41,507 nt of DNA from Nitrospiraceae bacterium (GCA_003599275.1 QZJG01000027.1:1-41507), one strand, 5' to 3'. Positions 33,744-40,816 are shown, counted from the first letter of the stretch. Numbers and translations are program-made. Notes: generated by a model from the letters alone, not told the origin.

Positions 33744-33769
33744 CTAAGCATGTTCGTACATGCTATGCT
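33740..33769 (+). promoter_or_regulatory. Promoter and palindrome before the second csp gene
   Basis: TTGACT at 33740-33745 and TATGCT at 33764-33769, spacer 18 bp. Filling the spacer is AGCATGT-TCGT-ACATGCT (33747-33764), a perfect palindrome with 7-bp arms, possibly an operator or a 3' hairpin of the YwbE gene. Confidence 0.55.
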
Positions 33770-33804
33770 TATACCAGAATTTTAGAAGTTTTTGCGCTAC
33801 ACAG

Positions 33805-33839
33805 GGCCACAAAGACTTTTTGACTTTGTGGCCTTTTTT
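33805..33839 (+). terminator. Intrinsic terminator in the leader of the second csp gene
   Basis: GGCCACAAAG (33805-33814) and CTTTGTGGCC (33824-33833), a perfect 10-bp stem with a 9-nt loop, followed by six T (33834-33839). It sits about 47 bp before the csp ATG, the same place as the terminator in front of the first csp gene. Confidence 0.8.
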
Positions 33840-33886
33840 CTTGAGACCTTCTGAGATTTAGTCTAAGAGAAAAGGAGGCAAAAGAA

Positions 33887-34087
33887 ATGGCACAAGGAAC
33901 CGTGAAATGGTTTAACGACAGCAAAGGTTTTGGATTCATTACGAGTGAAGACGGAAGTGAAGCTTTTGTTCACCATACGTCCATCCAGGGTAATGGCTTT
34001 AAGAGCCTTGCCGAAGGTGACAAAGTAAGCTTTGATACTGAAAAAGGCCCGAAAGGCCCCAAAGCTATCAATGTAGTCAAACTGTAA
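33887..34087 (+). CDS. Cold-shock domain protein (second copy)
   Basis: 66 residues, AAAGGAGGC before the ATG. KGFGFI and [14 protein letters not shown] are the nucleic-acid-binding strands; it is closely similar to the first copy (shared [20 protein letters not shown]) but not identical. RNA chaperone as above. The leader contains a terminator hairpin and a promoter with a palindrome, so this copy is likely regulated in the same way as the first. A strong terminator follows immediately. Confidence 0.95.
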   Translation: MAQGTVKWFNDSKGFGFITSEDGSEAFVHHTSIQGNGFKSLAEGDKVSFDTEKGPKGPKAINVVKL

Positions 34088-34096
34088 AAACCGATG

Positions 34097-34133
34097 AAGG
34101 CCCTCTCTGTCTCTAAACGGAGGGGGCCTTTTC
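34097..34133 (+). terminator. Rho-independent terminator after the second csp gene
   Basis: AAGGCCCTCTCTG (34097-34109) pairs with CGGAGGGGGCCTT (34118-34130), a 13-bp stem with two G-T pairs, followed by TTTTC. The best formed terminator on the plus strand in this region. Confidence 0.75.
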
Positions 34134-34146
34134 ATTATGGAGGAAC

Positions 34147-34491
34147 ATGAACAATAGAAAAAATACGGCAAGGAGAGAATTACAGCAGCAGAGACTTGAC
34201 GCAGGCTTTGTATCTTCGCACTACCCTGAGGTTGCAAGCATCGTCATCAACATGATGTACGATCAGAGGGGGACAAAATCGCTGTCACGTATCGTTAATT
34301 TCTTTCCCGGCAGTTACGCCTTTTTTAAAGTAGCCTGTTTGAACAACGACTGTGTCGACGGCGGGTTTGACCTCACTCAGGTCATAACCTCGATGATCAG
34401 AAACCACAACAAGGCGTCAAACGGAAATCTCAGTTGTGAATCAGCCGAACACTCGACTATTGCCTACGAAATTGCGATACAATACGCGTAA
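34147..34491 (+). CDS. Uncharacterised small protein at the end of the cold-shock island
   Basis: 114 residues, GGAGGA before the ATG. No domain recognised. N-terminus is basic (MNNRKNTARRELQQQR), the central part has CLNNDCVDGGFDLTQVITSMI, and a third cysteine (GNLSC) follows, a possible metal site. Predicted mostly helical. It follows a strong terminator, so it needs its own promoter, or it relies on read-through. Confidence 0.65.
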   Translation: MNNRKNTARRELQQQRLDAGFVSSHYPEVASIVINMMYDQRGTKSLSRIVNFFPGSYAFFKVACLNNDCVDGGFDLTQVITSMIRNHNKASNGNLSCESAEHSTIAYEIAIQYA

Positions 34492-34582
34492 CGGCACTCG
34501 CGCCCCGAAAATCCTGTCGCATTCAAGTCGGAGACTCGACTCTTCGAGATGTTATTGAATCATGCCTGCCCGTATCAAAACA

Positions 34583-35572
34583 TTATGAATTCGGGCTAAA
34601 ATGACAGGCAGACGGCAAGGTCTGTAATTCTTCTATCAACCGCAACATTTCGTCCTGTGTGCCGACTGAGAACGCCCTGCCTTTCAGGTCCCTTACGGCC
34701 CTTCCCTTTGCATACCATGCGAAAAATTTACGGAAGTGTATGACACCGGTCTTCTCGCCATGAAATGCGACATTCCAAGCAAGATGCTCTCTCATGGTCC
34801 GCGCTATTTCATAAACATCAGGACTGAAAGGAACTGCTCCGTTCTTCAGATATTCCACCGTCTCAGTAAATATCCAGGGATTACCGAGTGCGCCCCTTGC
34901 TACGGCGACGCCGTCACACCCTGTTTCACAAAATAATTTATTTATAAGCTCCGGCGTCAGGGCGTCACCGCTTGCGATTACGGGTATTTTCAGGGACTCT
35001 TTTACTTTCCTGATTATGCTGTAATCGACCTGCCCGCAGTATTTCTGCGTCTTCGTCCTGCCGTGTATAAAAAGCCCGCTCACGCCTGCATCCTGCGCCC
35101 GGAGCGCTATTTCTGCCGCGTTTATGGATGTCTCATCCCAACCGGAGCGTATCTTGACAGTGACCGGCACGCGGGTATTTTCGACAATCACCTTCAGAAG
35201 CCTTTGCAGCTTCTCAGGTTCCCTGAGAAGACCCGACCCTTTTCCGCCTGATACAACCTTGCTTGCAGGGCATGCGGCATTAAAATCTATGACGTCGAAG
35301 ACATATTCCGACAGGATATCCAGCGCCCTTTTGATAATTTCCGGGTCTGCCCCGAGAATCTGGACGCCAAGAGGCCTGTCACCCGCAGTTGAGGAAAGCA
35401 TCTTCAATGTACCCTTGCTTTTGTGCGCAAGGGCGGTGGCGCTTATCATCTCGGTGAATGCGAGTTCGCAACCAAACGACCTGTTGATCAGGCGGTAAGG
35501 CAGATCGCTTATCCCTGCCATGGGGGCGAGGACCAGAGGAGAATCAAGTTTTACATTTCCGATTGATAACAC
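34583..35572 (-). CDS. dusB: tRNA-dihydrouridine synthase
   Basis: 329 residues, GTG start 8 bp after the stop of the upstream lipoprotein gene. TIM-barrel FMN enzyme: LAPMAGISDLPYRLI (FMN site), FNAACPASKVVSGGKGSGLL with the catalytic cysteine, VKIRSGWDE, FIHGRTKTQKYCGQVDYS and ASGDALTPE, GVAVARGALGNPWIF for the FMN phosphate. It reduces uridine in the D-loop of tRNAs with NADPH. No strong ribosome site is visible, so coupling to the upstream gene is probable. Which Dus subgroup (A, B, C) is by general resemblance to DusB. Confidence 0.92.
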   Translation of the reverse strand: MLSIGNVKLDSPLVLAPMAGISDLPYRLINRSFGCELAFTEMISATALAHKSKGTLKMLSSTAGDRPLGVQILGADPEIIKRALDILSEYVFDVIDFNAACPASKVVSGGKGSGLLREPEKLQRLLKVIVENTRVPVTVKIRSGWDETSINAAEIALRAQDAGVSGLFIHGRTKTQKYCGQVDYSIIRKVKESLKIPVIASGDALTPELINKLFCETGCDGVAVARGALGNPWIFTETVEYLKNGAVPFSPDVYEIARTMREHLAWNVAFHGEKTGVIHFRKFFAWYAKGRAVRDLKGRAFSVGTQDEMLRLIEELQTLPSACHFSPNS

Positions 35573-35579
35573 CGGGAGA

Positions 35580-36209
35580 TTATTTTTTCAGTGCAGTTGC
35601 AAATTTTGGGTCAGAGCTTACGCGCCTTATCAATTCGCCCAGTGCCCCTTCAAAAATACGTTCCATAATATTAGCATCAGGCTGAATATAACGCTTTTCA
35701 TTATTCTTGGCATAATAAGGCCCGAACATCTCGGACTTGCCTGTGCCGGCATTTACAATTTCAAGATATATCTTTATTTCTGCGGTTACATCCCAATCAC
35801 TTATGGTATGACCGTCCTCGGAATTGACTTCCGTTTTCAGCCAGAAATATCTCAGCTCGCCTCTAATTAGCATATCTTCATTCTGCTCGACAACATTATG
35901 CCCGCTGCGGGTCAGTTCCGCCTTCATCGCCTCACGAAGTATTTCGGAGACCGGTTGAGCAGACCTGACATCATGCCCGCCTATGTTTATCCCTGTCCGC
36001 TCCTCGCCGATCAAAACTGTGTCTTTCATGCTTTCGCGTTTATCGGCAAGATTTACAAGTTTTATCTTGACGGGAGGAATAGAAGCGAGATGATTATCGG
36101 GATTTTCCATCGGTCTGTATTTTATATTCAGGGCCGGAGCACAACCGGAGACGACAAAGGCCAAAAGTAAAGACATAACGACAAACGGCATCCTTAAATA
36201 GCGCTTCAT
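35580..36209 (-). CDS. YajG-like lipoprotein
   Basis: 209 residues; GAGGAGGG just upstream. A lipoprotein signal ending VVSGC, then a mature domain of about 185 residues with LVNLADKRESMKDTVLIGEERTG and an EILREAMKAELTRSGHNVV block, the style of the YajG (uncharacterised outer-membrane lipoprotein) family. Likely attached to the outer membrane from the periplasmic side. It precedes dusB in a probable two-gene operon, without an evident functional link. Confidence 0.78.
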   Translation of the reverse strand: MKRYLRMPFVVMSLLLAFVVSGCAPALNIKYRPMENPDNHLASIPPVKIKLVNLADKRESMKDTVLIGEERTGINIGGHDVRSAQPVSEILREAMKAELTRSGHNVVEQNEDMLIRGELRYFWLKTEVNSEDGHTISDWDVTAEIKIYLEIVNAGTGKSEMFGPYYAKNNEKRYIQPDANIMERIFEGALGELIRRVSSDPKFATALKK

Positions 36210-36297
36210 TTTCCCTCCTCATTTTTGAGAATCATATCAGTGTCTGATTATAAAGTCTTGTGCAGCTCAATGCAAGATATGTCCCGTCGGCTCACAT

Positions 36298-36882
36298 TTA
36301 TCGCTTCCCCGGAACATAAACCCCGAACTTTTTCAAACTCTCTGTCAGGGCGAACAGGGGAAGTCCCATTACGTTGAAAAAATCCCCGTCAATTCTTTTT
36401 ATGAAAACCGCTCCAAGCCCCTGAATTGCGTAAGCTCCCGCCTTATCAAGCGGCTCTTTTGTTCCGACATATGCGAGTATCTCTTCCCTGCCGAGCTTCC
36501 TGAAATATACCTTCGTTTCTGCCGAACGTGATATTTTTTTTGCGCTACCGGTATCCATAATGGTAAAACCCGTGATCACCGAATGTGCCTTTCCGCTGAG
36601 CATGCGCAGCATCTTTTCAGCTTCTTTGTCATTACGGGGTTTGCCTAACAGAGTGTTGTTCAGCAGAACAAATGTGTCAGCCGCAATAATTATCGAGTCT
36701 TTGTGTCTATGCGCTACGGCCTCCGCTTTTTTACGTGAAAGGTGTACCGCAAGAGCACGGGGTCTCAACGGCAGATTAAGATCTTCTATGTAATCGCTCA
36801 CGCAAACAGAAAAATTCAGGCCCGTTAGACTCAGTATCTCTTTTCTCCTCGGTGACGCCGAAGCAAGTATTATTTTCTTCAT
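36298..36882 (-). CDS. maf: Maf-like nucleoside triphosphate pyrophosphatase
   Basis: 194 residues. ILASASPRRKEIL (phosphate-binding N-terminus), IIAADTFVLLNN, GKPRNDKEAEKMLRMLSG, EPLDKAGAYAIQG and DGDFFNVMGLPLFAL make a complete Maf/YhdE protein, a house-cleaning dTTP/UTP pyrophosphatase also linked to septum control. The start lacks a strong ribosome site. Same direction as dusB and the lipoprotein; 88 bp before the latter. Confidence 0.92.
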   Translation of the reverse strand: MKKIILASASPRRKEILSLTGLNFSVCVSDYIEDLNLPLRPRALAVHLSRKKAEAVAHRHKDSIIIAADTFVLLNNTLLGKPRNDKEAEKMLRMLSGKAHSVITGFTIMDTGSAKKISRSAETKVYFRKLGREEILAYVGTKEPLDKAGAYAIQGLGAVFIKRIDGDFFNVMGLPLFALTESLKKFGVYVPGKR

Positions 36883-36999
36883 AATGTTGCGCTACCCTCT
36901 AAAACCGAATAGTTTCTGTTATATAAATATAATAGATAAATACTGGCAAAATCGATTTATTATGATATAAAATGACTTTAAAAAAGGAGGGAGAAATTT

Positions 37000-37800
37000 A
37001 TGAAGAGGGCACTTTTTCTATTGCTGGCAGTCTTTGTCATGGCAAGCGTAGCGGTTGCGCAACCCGTTGTAAAGAAAAAAAGACCATTACCGTATGAGTA
37101 TGGAAACATTATAATTAATAATTATTCTGAAAAAGCAGGCCTCTCTCCCGTGGTATTCAACCACTGGCTGCACAGGGCAAAGCATACATGCAGGCTCTGT
37201 CACGTGGACATAGGCTTTGCCATGAAAGCGGGGGCAACAGCCATTAAGGCTTCAGACAACATGAGTGGATACTATTGCGGCGCATGCCATAATGGAAAGA
37301 TGCTTTCTGATGACCGGAAAATATTTGAAGCATGTTCGACTCCGTCCAACCACGAAGACAGAACAAGATGTGTTCGGTGCCACTCTTCAGGAAAAAATGT
37401 GAAACCAGAGTATGACTTCAACAAATTTACCGCCGGCTTACCGAAAGGGCGCTTCGGGAACGGTGTAGACTGGGAAGAAGCTGAAGTTGGTGGACTTATA
37501 AAGCCTGTTAATTTCCTTGAGGGGATCTCTATCAAGAGAAAACCTTTTGGCGAACAAAAAGACCTTGCTTTTGAAGCAAAGTCGGGAGGAATGCCGGAAA
37601 TCATTTTCTCTCATAAAAAACATACGGTATGGAATGGATGTGAACTTTGTCATCCGGAAATATTCTTAAGTGTAAAGCAGGGGACGGCGAGGTATTCTAT
37701 GATCGAAATATTTGAAGGTAAATATTGCGGTGTATGTCATAGCACAGTCGCCTTCCCGTTAATTGATTGCCAGAGATGTCATACAAACCCGGTCCAATGA
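37000..37800 (+). CDS. Six-haem c-type cytochrome (first copy)
   Basis: 266 residues; AAAAGGAGGG precedes the ATG. Signal peptide (residues 1-20) directs it to the periplasm. Six CxxCH haem sites: CRLCH (64-68), CGACH (93-97), CVRCH (124-128), CELCH (214-218), CGVCH (243-247) and CQRCH (257-261). Histidines in FNHWLH and FSHKKH are candidates for distal haem ligands. The haems fall in two groups of three, as in duplicated cytochrome c7-type triheme domains, so it likely shuttles electrons in the periplasm. Upstream AT-rich DNA has TATAAT at 36928-36933 without a clear -35. Nearly identical plan to the copy at 38157. Confidence 0.9.
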   Translation: MKRALFLLLAVFVMASVAVAQPVVKKKRPLPYEYGNIIINNYSEKAGLSPVVFNHWLHRAKHTCRLCHVDIGFAMKAGATAIKASDNMSGYYCGACHNGKMLSDDRKIFEACSTPSNHEDRTRCVRCHSSGKNVKPEYDFNKFTAGLPKGRFGNGVDWEEAEVGGLIKPVNFLEGISIKRKPFGEQKDLAFEAKSGGMPEIIFSHKKHTVWNGCELCHPEIFLSVKQGTARYSMIEIFEGKYCGVCHSTVAFPLIDCQRCHTNPVQ

Positions 37801-37823
37801 GAATTCATCTGTTGAGAAGATTT

Positions 37824-38153
37824 ATGAAAAAGCACAAGATATTTCCGGCAATATTCGTCATAGGGGTAGTTTCATTGTGCGGCATCCAGATCATTCAGGA
37901 AAATGTTTCATTCAGTCCTGTTGTTGTATATGCGCAAGACGCCTGGAGAAATGAATTCGATGATATCTGTTCAAGGACCCAGGAAGCCATGCTAATTACA
38001 GAAGATGAATTGAGGACGCTCGTTGAGAGGTGTGACAAATTGAATCCGCTTATTCAACAGCTCTCCGAGACACAAAAAAAAATCTACTCAAAAAGGCTTC
38101 AGATGTGCAAAGAACTTTTCACCTTTATGCTCGAATCAAAACATACAAAATAA
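37824..38153 (+). CDS. Small exported protein between the two cytochromes
   Basis: 109 residues from the ATG at 37824 with a weak GAG ribosome site; an alternative start at 37797 overlaps the previous stop by ATGA. N-terminal signal or membrane segment (FPAIFVIGVVSLCGIQII), then a short helical domain with three cysteines (DDICSRT, ERCDKL, LQMCKEL). No haem motif and no family recognised. Placed between the two cytochromes with 24-bp and 3-bp gaps, so one transcript and a periplasmic partner role are likely by context. Confidence 0.7.
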   Translation: MKKHKIFPAIFVIGVVSLCGIQIIQENVSFSPVVVYAQDAWRNEFDDICSRTQEAMLITEDELRTLVERCDKLNPLIQQLSETQKKIYSKRLQMCKELFTFMLESKHTK

Positions 38154-38156
38154 CCT

Positions 38157-38951
38157 ATGAAGATAATAAAAAGCCTGTTTCTGGTGTTGCCTTTAATCCT
38201 TTTTCTGCCGGCCATATTGCATGCTGTAAGGGTACAGCCTCCCGACTACGGCATGGTAATAATTAATAAATATTCCGAAAGCGCCGGCCTTTCGCCAGTA
38301 GTTTTTGATCACTGGCTGCACAGGGCAATGTTTACATGCAGGCTTTGTCACGTTGATATAGATTTCGCGATGAAGGCAAATACCACCGATATAAAAGCAG
38401 AAAACAATAGCAGGGGTTACTATTGCGGGGCCTGTCACAATGGCAGGATGCTACATAACAGGAAGATTGTCTTTGCTGCATGCTCCAGTAAATCTTCGTC
38501 TGAAGGCGGCTCGCGCTGTGAACGATGCCATTCTCTGGGTAAAAATGTAAAACGTGAATATGATTTTGGCGTATTCACCAAAAGACTTCCCAAATCCGGT
38601 TTTGGAAATGGTGTAGACTGGGAGAAAGCCAGGGAACAAGGGCTTATAAAACCGGATGATTTTGTTGAAGGTATTTCCATGAAAAGAGCTCCTCTGCCGG
38701 TGCCTGAGGACTTTTCCATAGAAGCCAGGGTCAAGAACCTGAAGGGAATAGTTTTTTCACACAAGAAACATGCCCTCCTGTTTGGCTGCGAAGGCTGTCA
38801 TCCGGATATATTCCCGGTACTCAAAGGCTATGTCGCCTATTCAATGAGAGAAATTTATGTGGGACAATACTGCGGAGTCTGCCATACTTCGGTAGCCTTT
38901 CCGATTATTAATTGTGCCGGATGCCATCAGACGGCAGTTGATCTTCCATAA
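38157..38951 (+). CDS. Six-haem c-type cytochrome (second copy)
   Basis: 264 residues with a signal peptide (residues 1-22) and six CxxCH sites: CRLCH, CGACH, CERCH, CEGCH, CGVCH and CAGCH, in the same positions as in the first copy. Long stretches agree with it (PVVFDHWLHRA, GYYCGACHNG, GKNVKREYDF, FGNGVDWE, MREI-YVGQYCGVCH), so the two arose by tandem duplication and then diverged. A periplasmic electron carrier. Its stop at 38949-38951 abuts the frame of an insertion sequence remnant. Confidence 0.9.
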   Translation: MKIIKSLFLVLPLILFLPAILHAVRVQPPDYGMVIINKYSESAGLSPVVFDHWLHRAMFTCRLCHVDIDFAMKANTTDIKAENNSRGYYCGACHNGRMLHNRKIVFAACSSKSSSEGGSRCERCHSLGKNVKREYDFGVFTKRLPKSGFGNGVDWEKAREQGLIKPDDFVEGISMKRAPLPVPEDFSIEARVKNLKGIVFSHKKHALLFGCEGCHPDIFPVLKGYVAYSMREIYVGQYCGVCHTSVAFPIINCAGCHQTAVDLP

Positions 38952-38953
38952 GA

Positions 38954-39133
38954 AAAATAGAGCGGCACTGGGATGGTATTGCCGCTTACAGCAGACCTGA
39001 GAACAAAGTATCATTGGGGTTTGTTGAGGGACTGAATAACAAAATCAGGGTAATTCAAAGAAGAGCTTACGGGTTAAGAGATGAAGAGTATCTCCGTCTG
39101 AAAATTCTCACTTCTATGCTCAAGGAGATATAA
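38954..39133 (+). pseudogene. ISL3-family transposase, C-terminal remnant
   Basis: A reading frame without a start, closed by TAA at 39131-39133, spells WDGIAAYSRPENKVSLGF and VEGLNNKIRVIQRRAYG then LRDEEYLRLKILTSML. The EGLNNKIRxIQRRAYG block is the invariant C-terminal motif of ISL3/IS204-type transposases (DDE family). Everything upstream, about 350 residues, is absent; the cytochrome gene stop is adjacent. A disrupted element. Confidence 0.8.
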
Positions 39134-39135
39134 AA

Positions 39136-39161
39136 TGACCCACACTCTTACGCGAAGAGCC
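39136..39161. mobile_element. Probable right terminal inverted repeat of the ISL3 remnant
   Basis: Read in reverse it begins GGCTCTTCGCGTAAGAGTGTGG, a style of terminal repeat typical of ISL3 elements (GGCTCTT...GTGTGG), placed directly after the transposase stop as expected. No left end is visible. Confidence 0.5.
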
Positions 39162-39205
39162 AAAATAAATTATGACCGCTTATGCGGTTCTGTAGTTAAC
39201 AAGGC

Positions 39206-39481
39206 ATGATGATTGACCCGAATATTTGTTATAATAACCACGTGAAAATAACAGGCAATGAAATAGACCACATTAAAGAAATGCTCCCTAAGCTTTCCAG
39301 GACTGCCCTGCATGAGCTGAGGACTTTTACAGACTATCTCGCTGACAGGGAAAAAAGACGCAAGGCGCTGGTAGATCAAGTGCTGAAGGCTGAGAAAGAA
39401 CATGACTCCGTAATTTGCAACACTGCTGAAGAGGCTATGCACGCCATTCTCGATACTCCGGACGATGAAGATGAGGCTTGA
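39206..39481 (+). CDS. Putative antitoxin partner of the RelE/YafQ-type toxin
   Basis: 91 residues from the first ATG, but the start is uncertain: a GTG at 39242 is an alternative that begins after the extended -10 box at 39227-39235. The protein is helical, acidic at the end (DTPDDEDEA), and overlaps the toxin gene by 17 bp, the usual order antitoxin-toxin with coupling. No known DNA-binding domain was recognised, so the call rests on the neighbour, size and overlap. Confidence 0.6.
   Translation: MMIDPNICYNNHVKITGNEIDHIKEMLPKLSRTALHELRTFTDYLADREKRRKALVDQVLKAEKEHDSVICNTAEEAMHAILDTPDDEDEA
39227..39235 (+). promoter_or_regulatory. Extended -10 promoter of the toxin-antitoxin pair
   Basis: TGTTATAAT: the TGn extension followed by a perfect -10 hexamer. 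The -35 region is poor. If used, transcription would start near 39242 with the GTG at or beside the start site, leaving the ATG at 39206 outside the transcript. Confidence 0.45.
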
Positions 39482-39734
39482 GCTTGAGAAGCCTTTTCTC
39501 AAGAAATCAAAAAAACTCCTCCAGAAAAATCCTTCGCTGAAAACTACATTCGAAAGACTTTTAAATGCATTATCTGACAATCCGTTTGACCCTGCGCTGC
39601 ACACACATCCTCTTACAGGGAAACTTAAAGGCAAGTATGCCTGTTCTCTCACGTATGAGCTAAGAGTAGTTTTCAGGGTATATGACGACATCGTCCATCT
39701 CCTCGATATAGGCAGCCACGATGAAGTTTATTAG
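39465..39734 (+). CDS. RelE/YafQ-type mRNA interferase toxin
   Basis: 89 residues (an in-frame ATG at 39471 is also possible). LELEKPFLKKSKKLLQKNPSL, HTHPLTGKLKGKYACSLTYELRVVFRVYDD and LLDIGSHDEVY are the hallmarks of the YafQ/RelE ribosome-dependent endoribonuclease fold, with the typical HPLTGKLKG, RVVF and final GSHDEVY blocks that hold the catalytic residues. It is expected to cleave mRNA on the ribosome unless bound by the antitoxin encoded just upstream. Acquired-looking location right after an IS remnant. Confidence 0.85.
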   Translation: MKMRLELEKPFLKKSKKLLQKNPSLKTTFERLLNALSDNPFDPALHTHPLTGKLKGKYACSLTYELRVVFRVYDDIVHLLDIGSHDEVY

Positions 39735-39852
39735 CTGCGATCTTATGCCTTCCGATAAAGACATCGGGACAGGCCCGTCTGGGGAGGGAATCAATATAAA
39801 ACCGGAAAGGCAGGGGGCTTCCCCCTGCTCACCCAAAAGAAAACTATGCACG

Positions 39853-39881
39853 GTAAGGGCGGGTTTCAAACCCGCCCCTAC
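39853..39881. repeat. Palindromic repeat, copy 1 (downstream of PEP-CTERM gene)
   Basis: GTAAGGGCGGGTTT and AAACCCGCCCCTAC form a near-perfect hairpin. The same 29-bp unit, with one difference, returns at 40726-40754; the preceding ATGCAC is shared too. It lies 10 bp after the stop of the PEP-CTERM gene and could serve as its terminator hairpin. Confidence 0.7.
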
Positions 39882-39890
39882 AAACCCAAA

Positions 39891-40580
39891 TTACCCACGC
39901 CGTCTAAATAATTTCCTGTTCGGCACGAATCTCCGACGCGCTGCCAATACAACACCGCCTACGCCAAACAATACCATCGACACCGGCTCAGGCGCGACAG
40001 CGACGGAAACATCGCCGGGACGAACGGCAATGGCGTAGCTGGTGACGTCCTTATTGTATTTGGTCTGGTTACCGGTGTAGGTATTGAAGCCCCAGGCGTT
40101 GGTTGGATTGGCTGAATACTCCGTACCCGACCAGTAGTAGTTCGACAGCAACTTCTGAAAGTCCCCGGTGTTGGTTAATCCCCAACCGGATTGAGGGCCG
40201 CCTCCTGACGTATCATAATACGCCTTATTCCCAATCTCCGTATAAAACAGATGCCCCATCTCGCTGCTCGTTATGTTGAAACCGGCAGTGGTGCTGCCGT
40301 CATAACCCTCATCATTTGGTCCGTCCACCGTCGTCGGCAGACGCCAGTCATCAAAAATAGTTCCCTCGAAATCCACCGATAATCCGGACGCCCAGTTCAC
40401 CTGAGTCTGCCAATTAGAAGCAGAGTTCGAATAATCGTACCACGTGATATTGAGATCATTGTCGTAAATCAACCTGTTGCCAAGACTGTCCTCGCCGCGC
40501 AGCTCCAGCGCGGCTTGCGCCTGCATAGAAATTCCCAGAACCATCGCCAAGACGAACAGAAACGTAATTACCCTCTTCAT
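39891..40580 (-). CDS. Exported PEP-CTERM protein with DUF1566-like domain
   Basis: 229 residues; AAGGAGAAGG before the ATG. Signal peptide (1-23), then a DUF1566/Lcl-like region with DLNITWYDYSNSASNWQ, DWRLPT and SNYYWSGTEYS, usually found in fimbria- and envelope-associated proteins. At the end, VAPEPVSMVLFGVGGVVLAARRRF is a complete PEP-CTERM sorting signal: the PEP triad, a hydrophobic helix and a basic tail, to be cut by exosortase. The protein is thus destined for the outer surface or extracellular matrix. No exosortase gene is in the window. Confidence 0.88.
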   Translation of the reverse strand: MKRVITFLFVLAMVLGISMQAQAALELRGEDSLGNRLIYDNDLNITWYDYSNSASNWQTQVNWASGLSVDFEGTIFDDWRLPTTVDGPNDEGYDGSTTAGFNITSSEMGHLFYTEIGNKAYYDTSGGGPQSGWGLTNTGDFQKLLSNYYWSGTEYSANPTNAWGFNTYTGNQTKYNKDVTSYAIAVRPGDVSVAVAPEPVSMVLFGVGGVVLAARRRFVPNRKLFRRRG

Positions 40581-40725
40581 AATCCTTCTCCTTCTCGAAT
40601 AAAATTTTAAGATATCACCGCAAAGCGGTTATCATTTTGGCTGCTGGTTCAGGCTTGCAGCCTGAACCGTATATTTTAAAAAGGGTGGTAAAATCTGAAA
40701 GATTGAACCAGCTAAGGGATGCACC

Positions 40726-40754
40726 GTAGGGGCGGGTTTCAAACCCGCCCCTAC
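40726..40754. repeat. Palindromic repeat, copy 2 (upstream of PEP-CTERM gene)
   Basis: GTAGGGGCGGGTTT / AAACCCGCCCCTAC, a perfect hairpin, 145 bp before the start of the PEP-CTERM gene. Same element as 39853-39881. Confidence 0.7.
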
Positions 40755-40775
40755 ACCTATAAATTTTTTCGACAT

Positions 40776-40816
40776 AAAAAAACCCGTGTATCTGAAATCC
40801 TTCTCAGATATACGGG
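40776..40816 (-). terminator. Rho-independent terminator on the minus strand
   Basis: On the minus strand CCCGTATATCTGA pairs with TCAGATACACGGG (one mismatch in 13), followed by seven T. It could end read-through from the rRNA operon or a short transcript starting near 40950. Confidence 0.7.

Noticed and set aside
39721-40038. Plus-strand frame over the repeat and the end of the PEP-CTERM gene
   Set aside because: It encodes the palindromic repeat and runs antisense to the PEP-CTERM sorting signal.
39853-40754. CRISPR array
   Set aside because: Only two copies of the repeat, 870 bp apart with a gene between; no spacers and no cas genes anywhere in the window.
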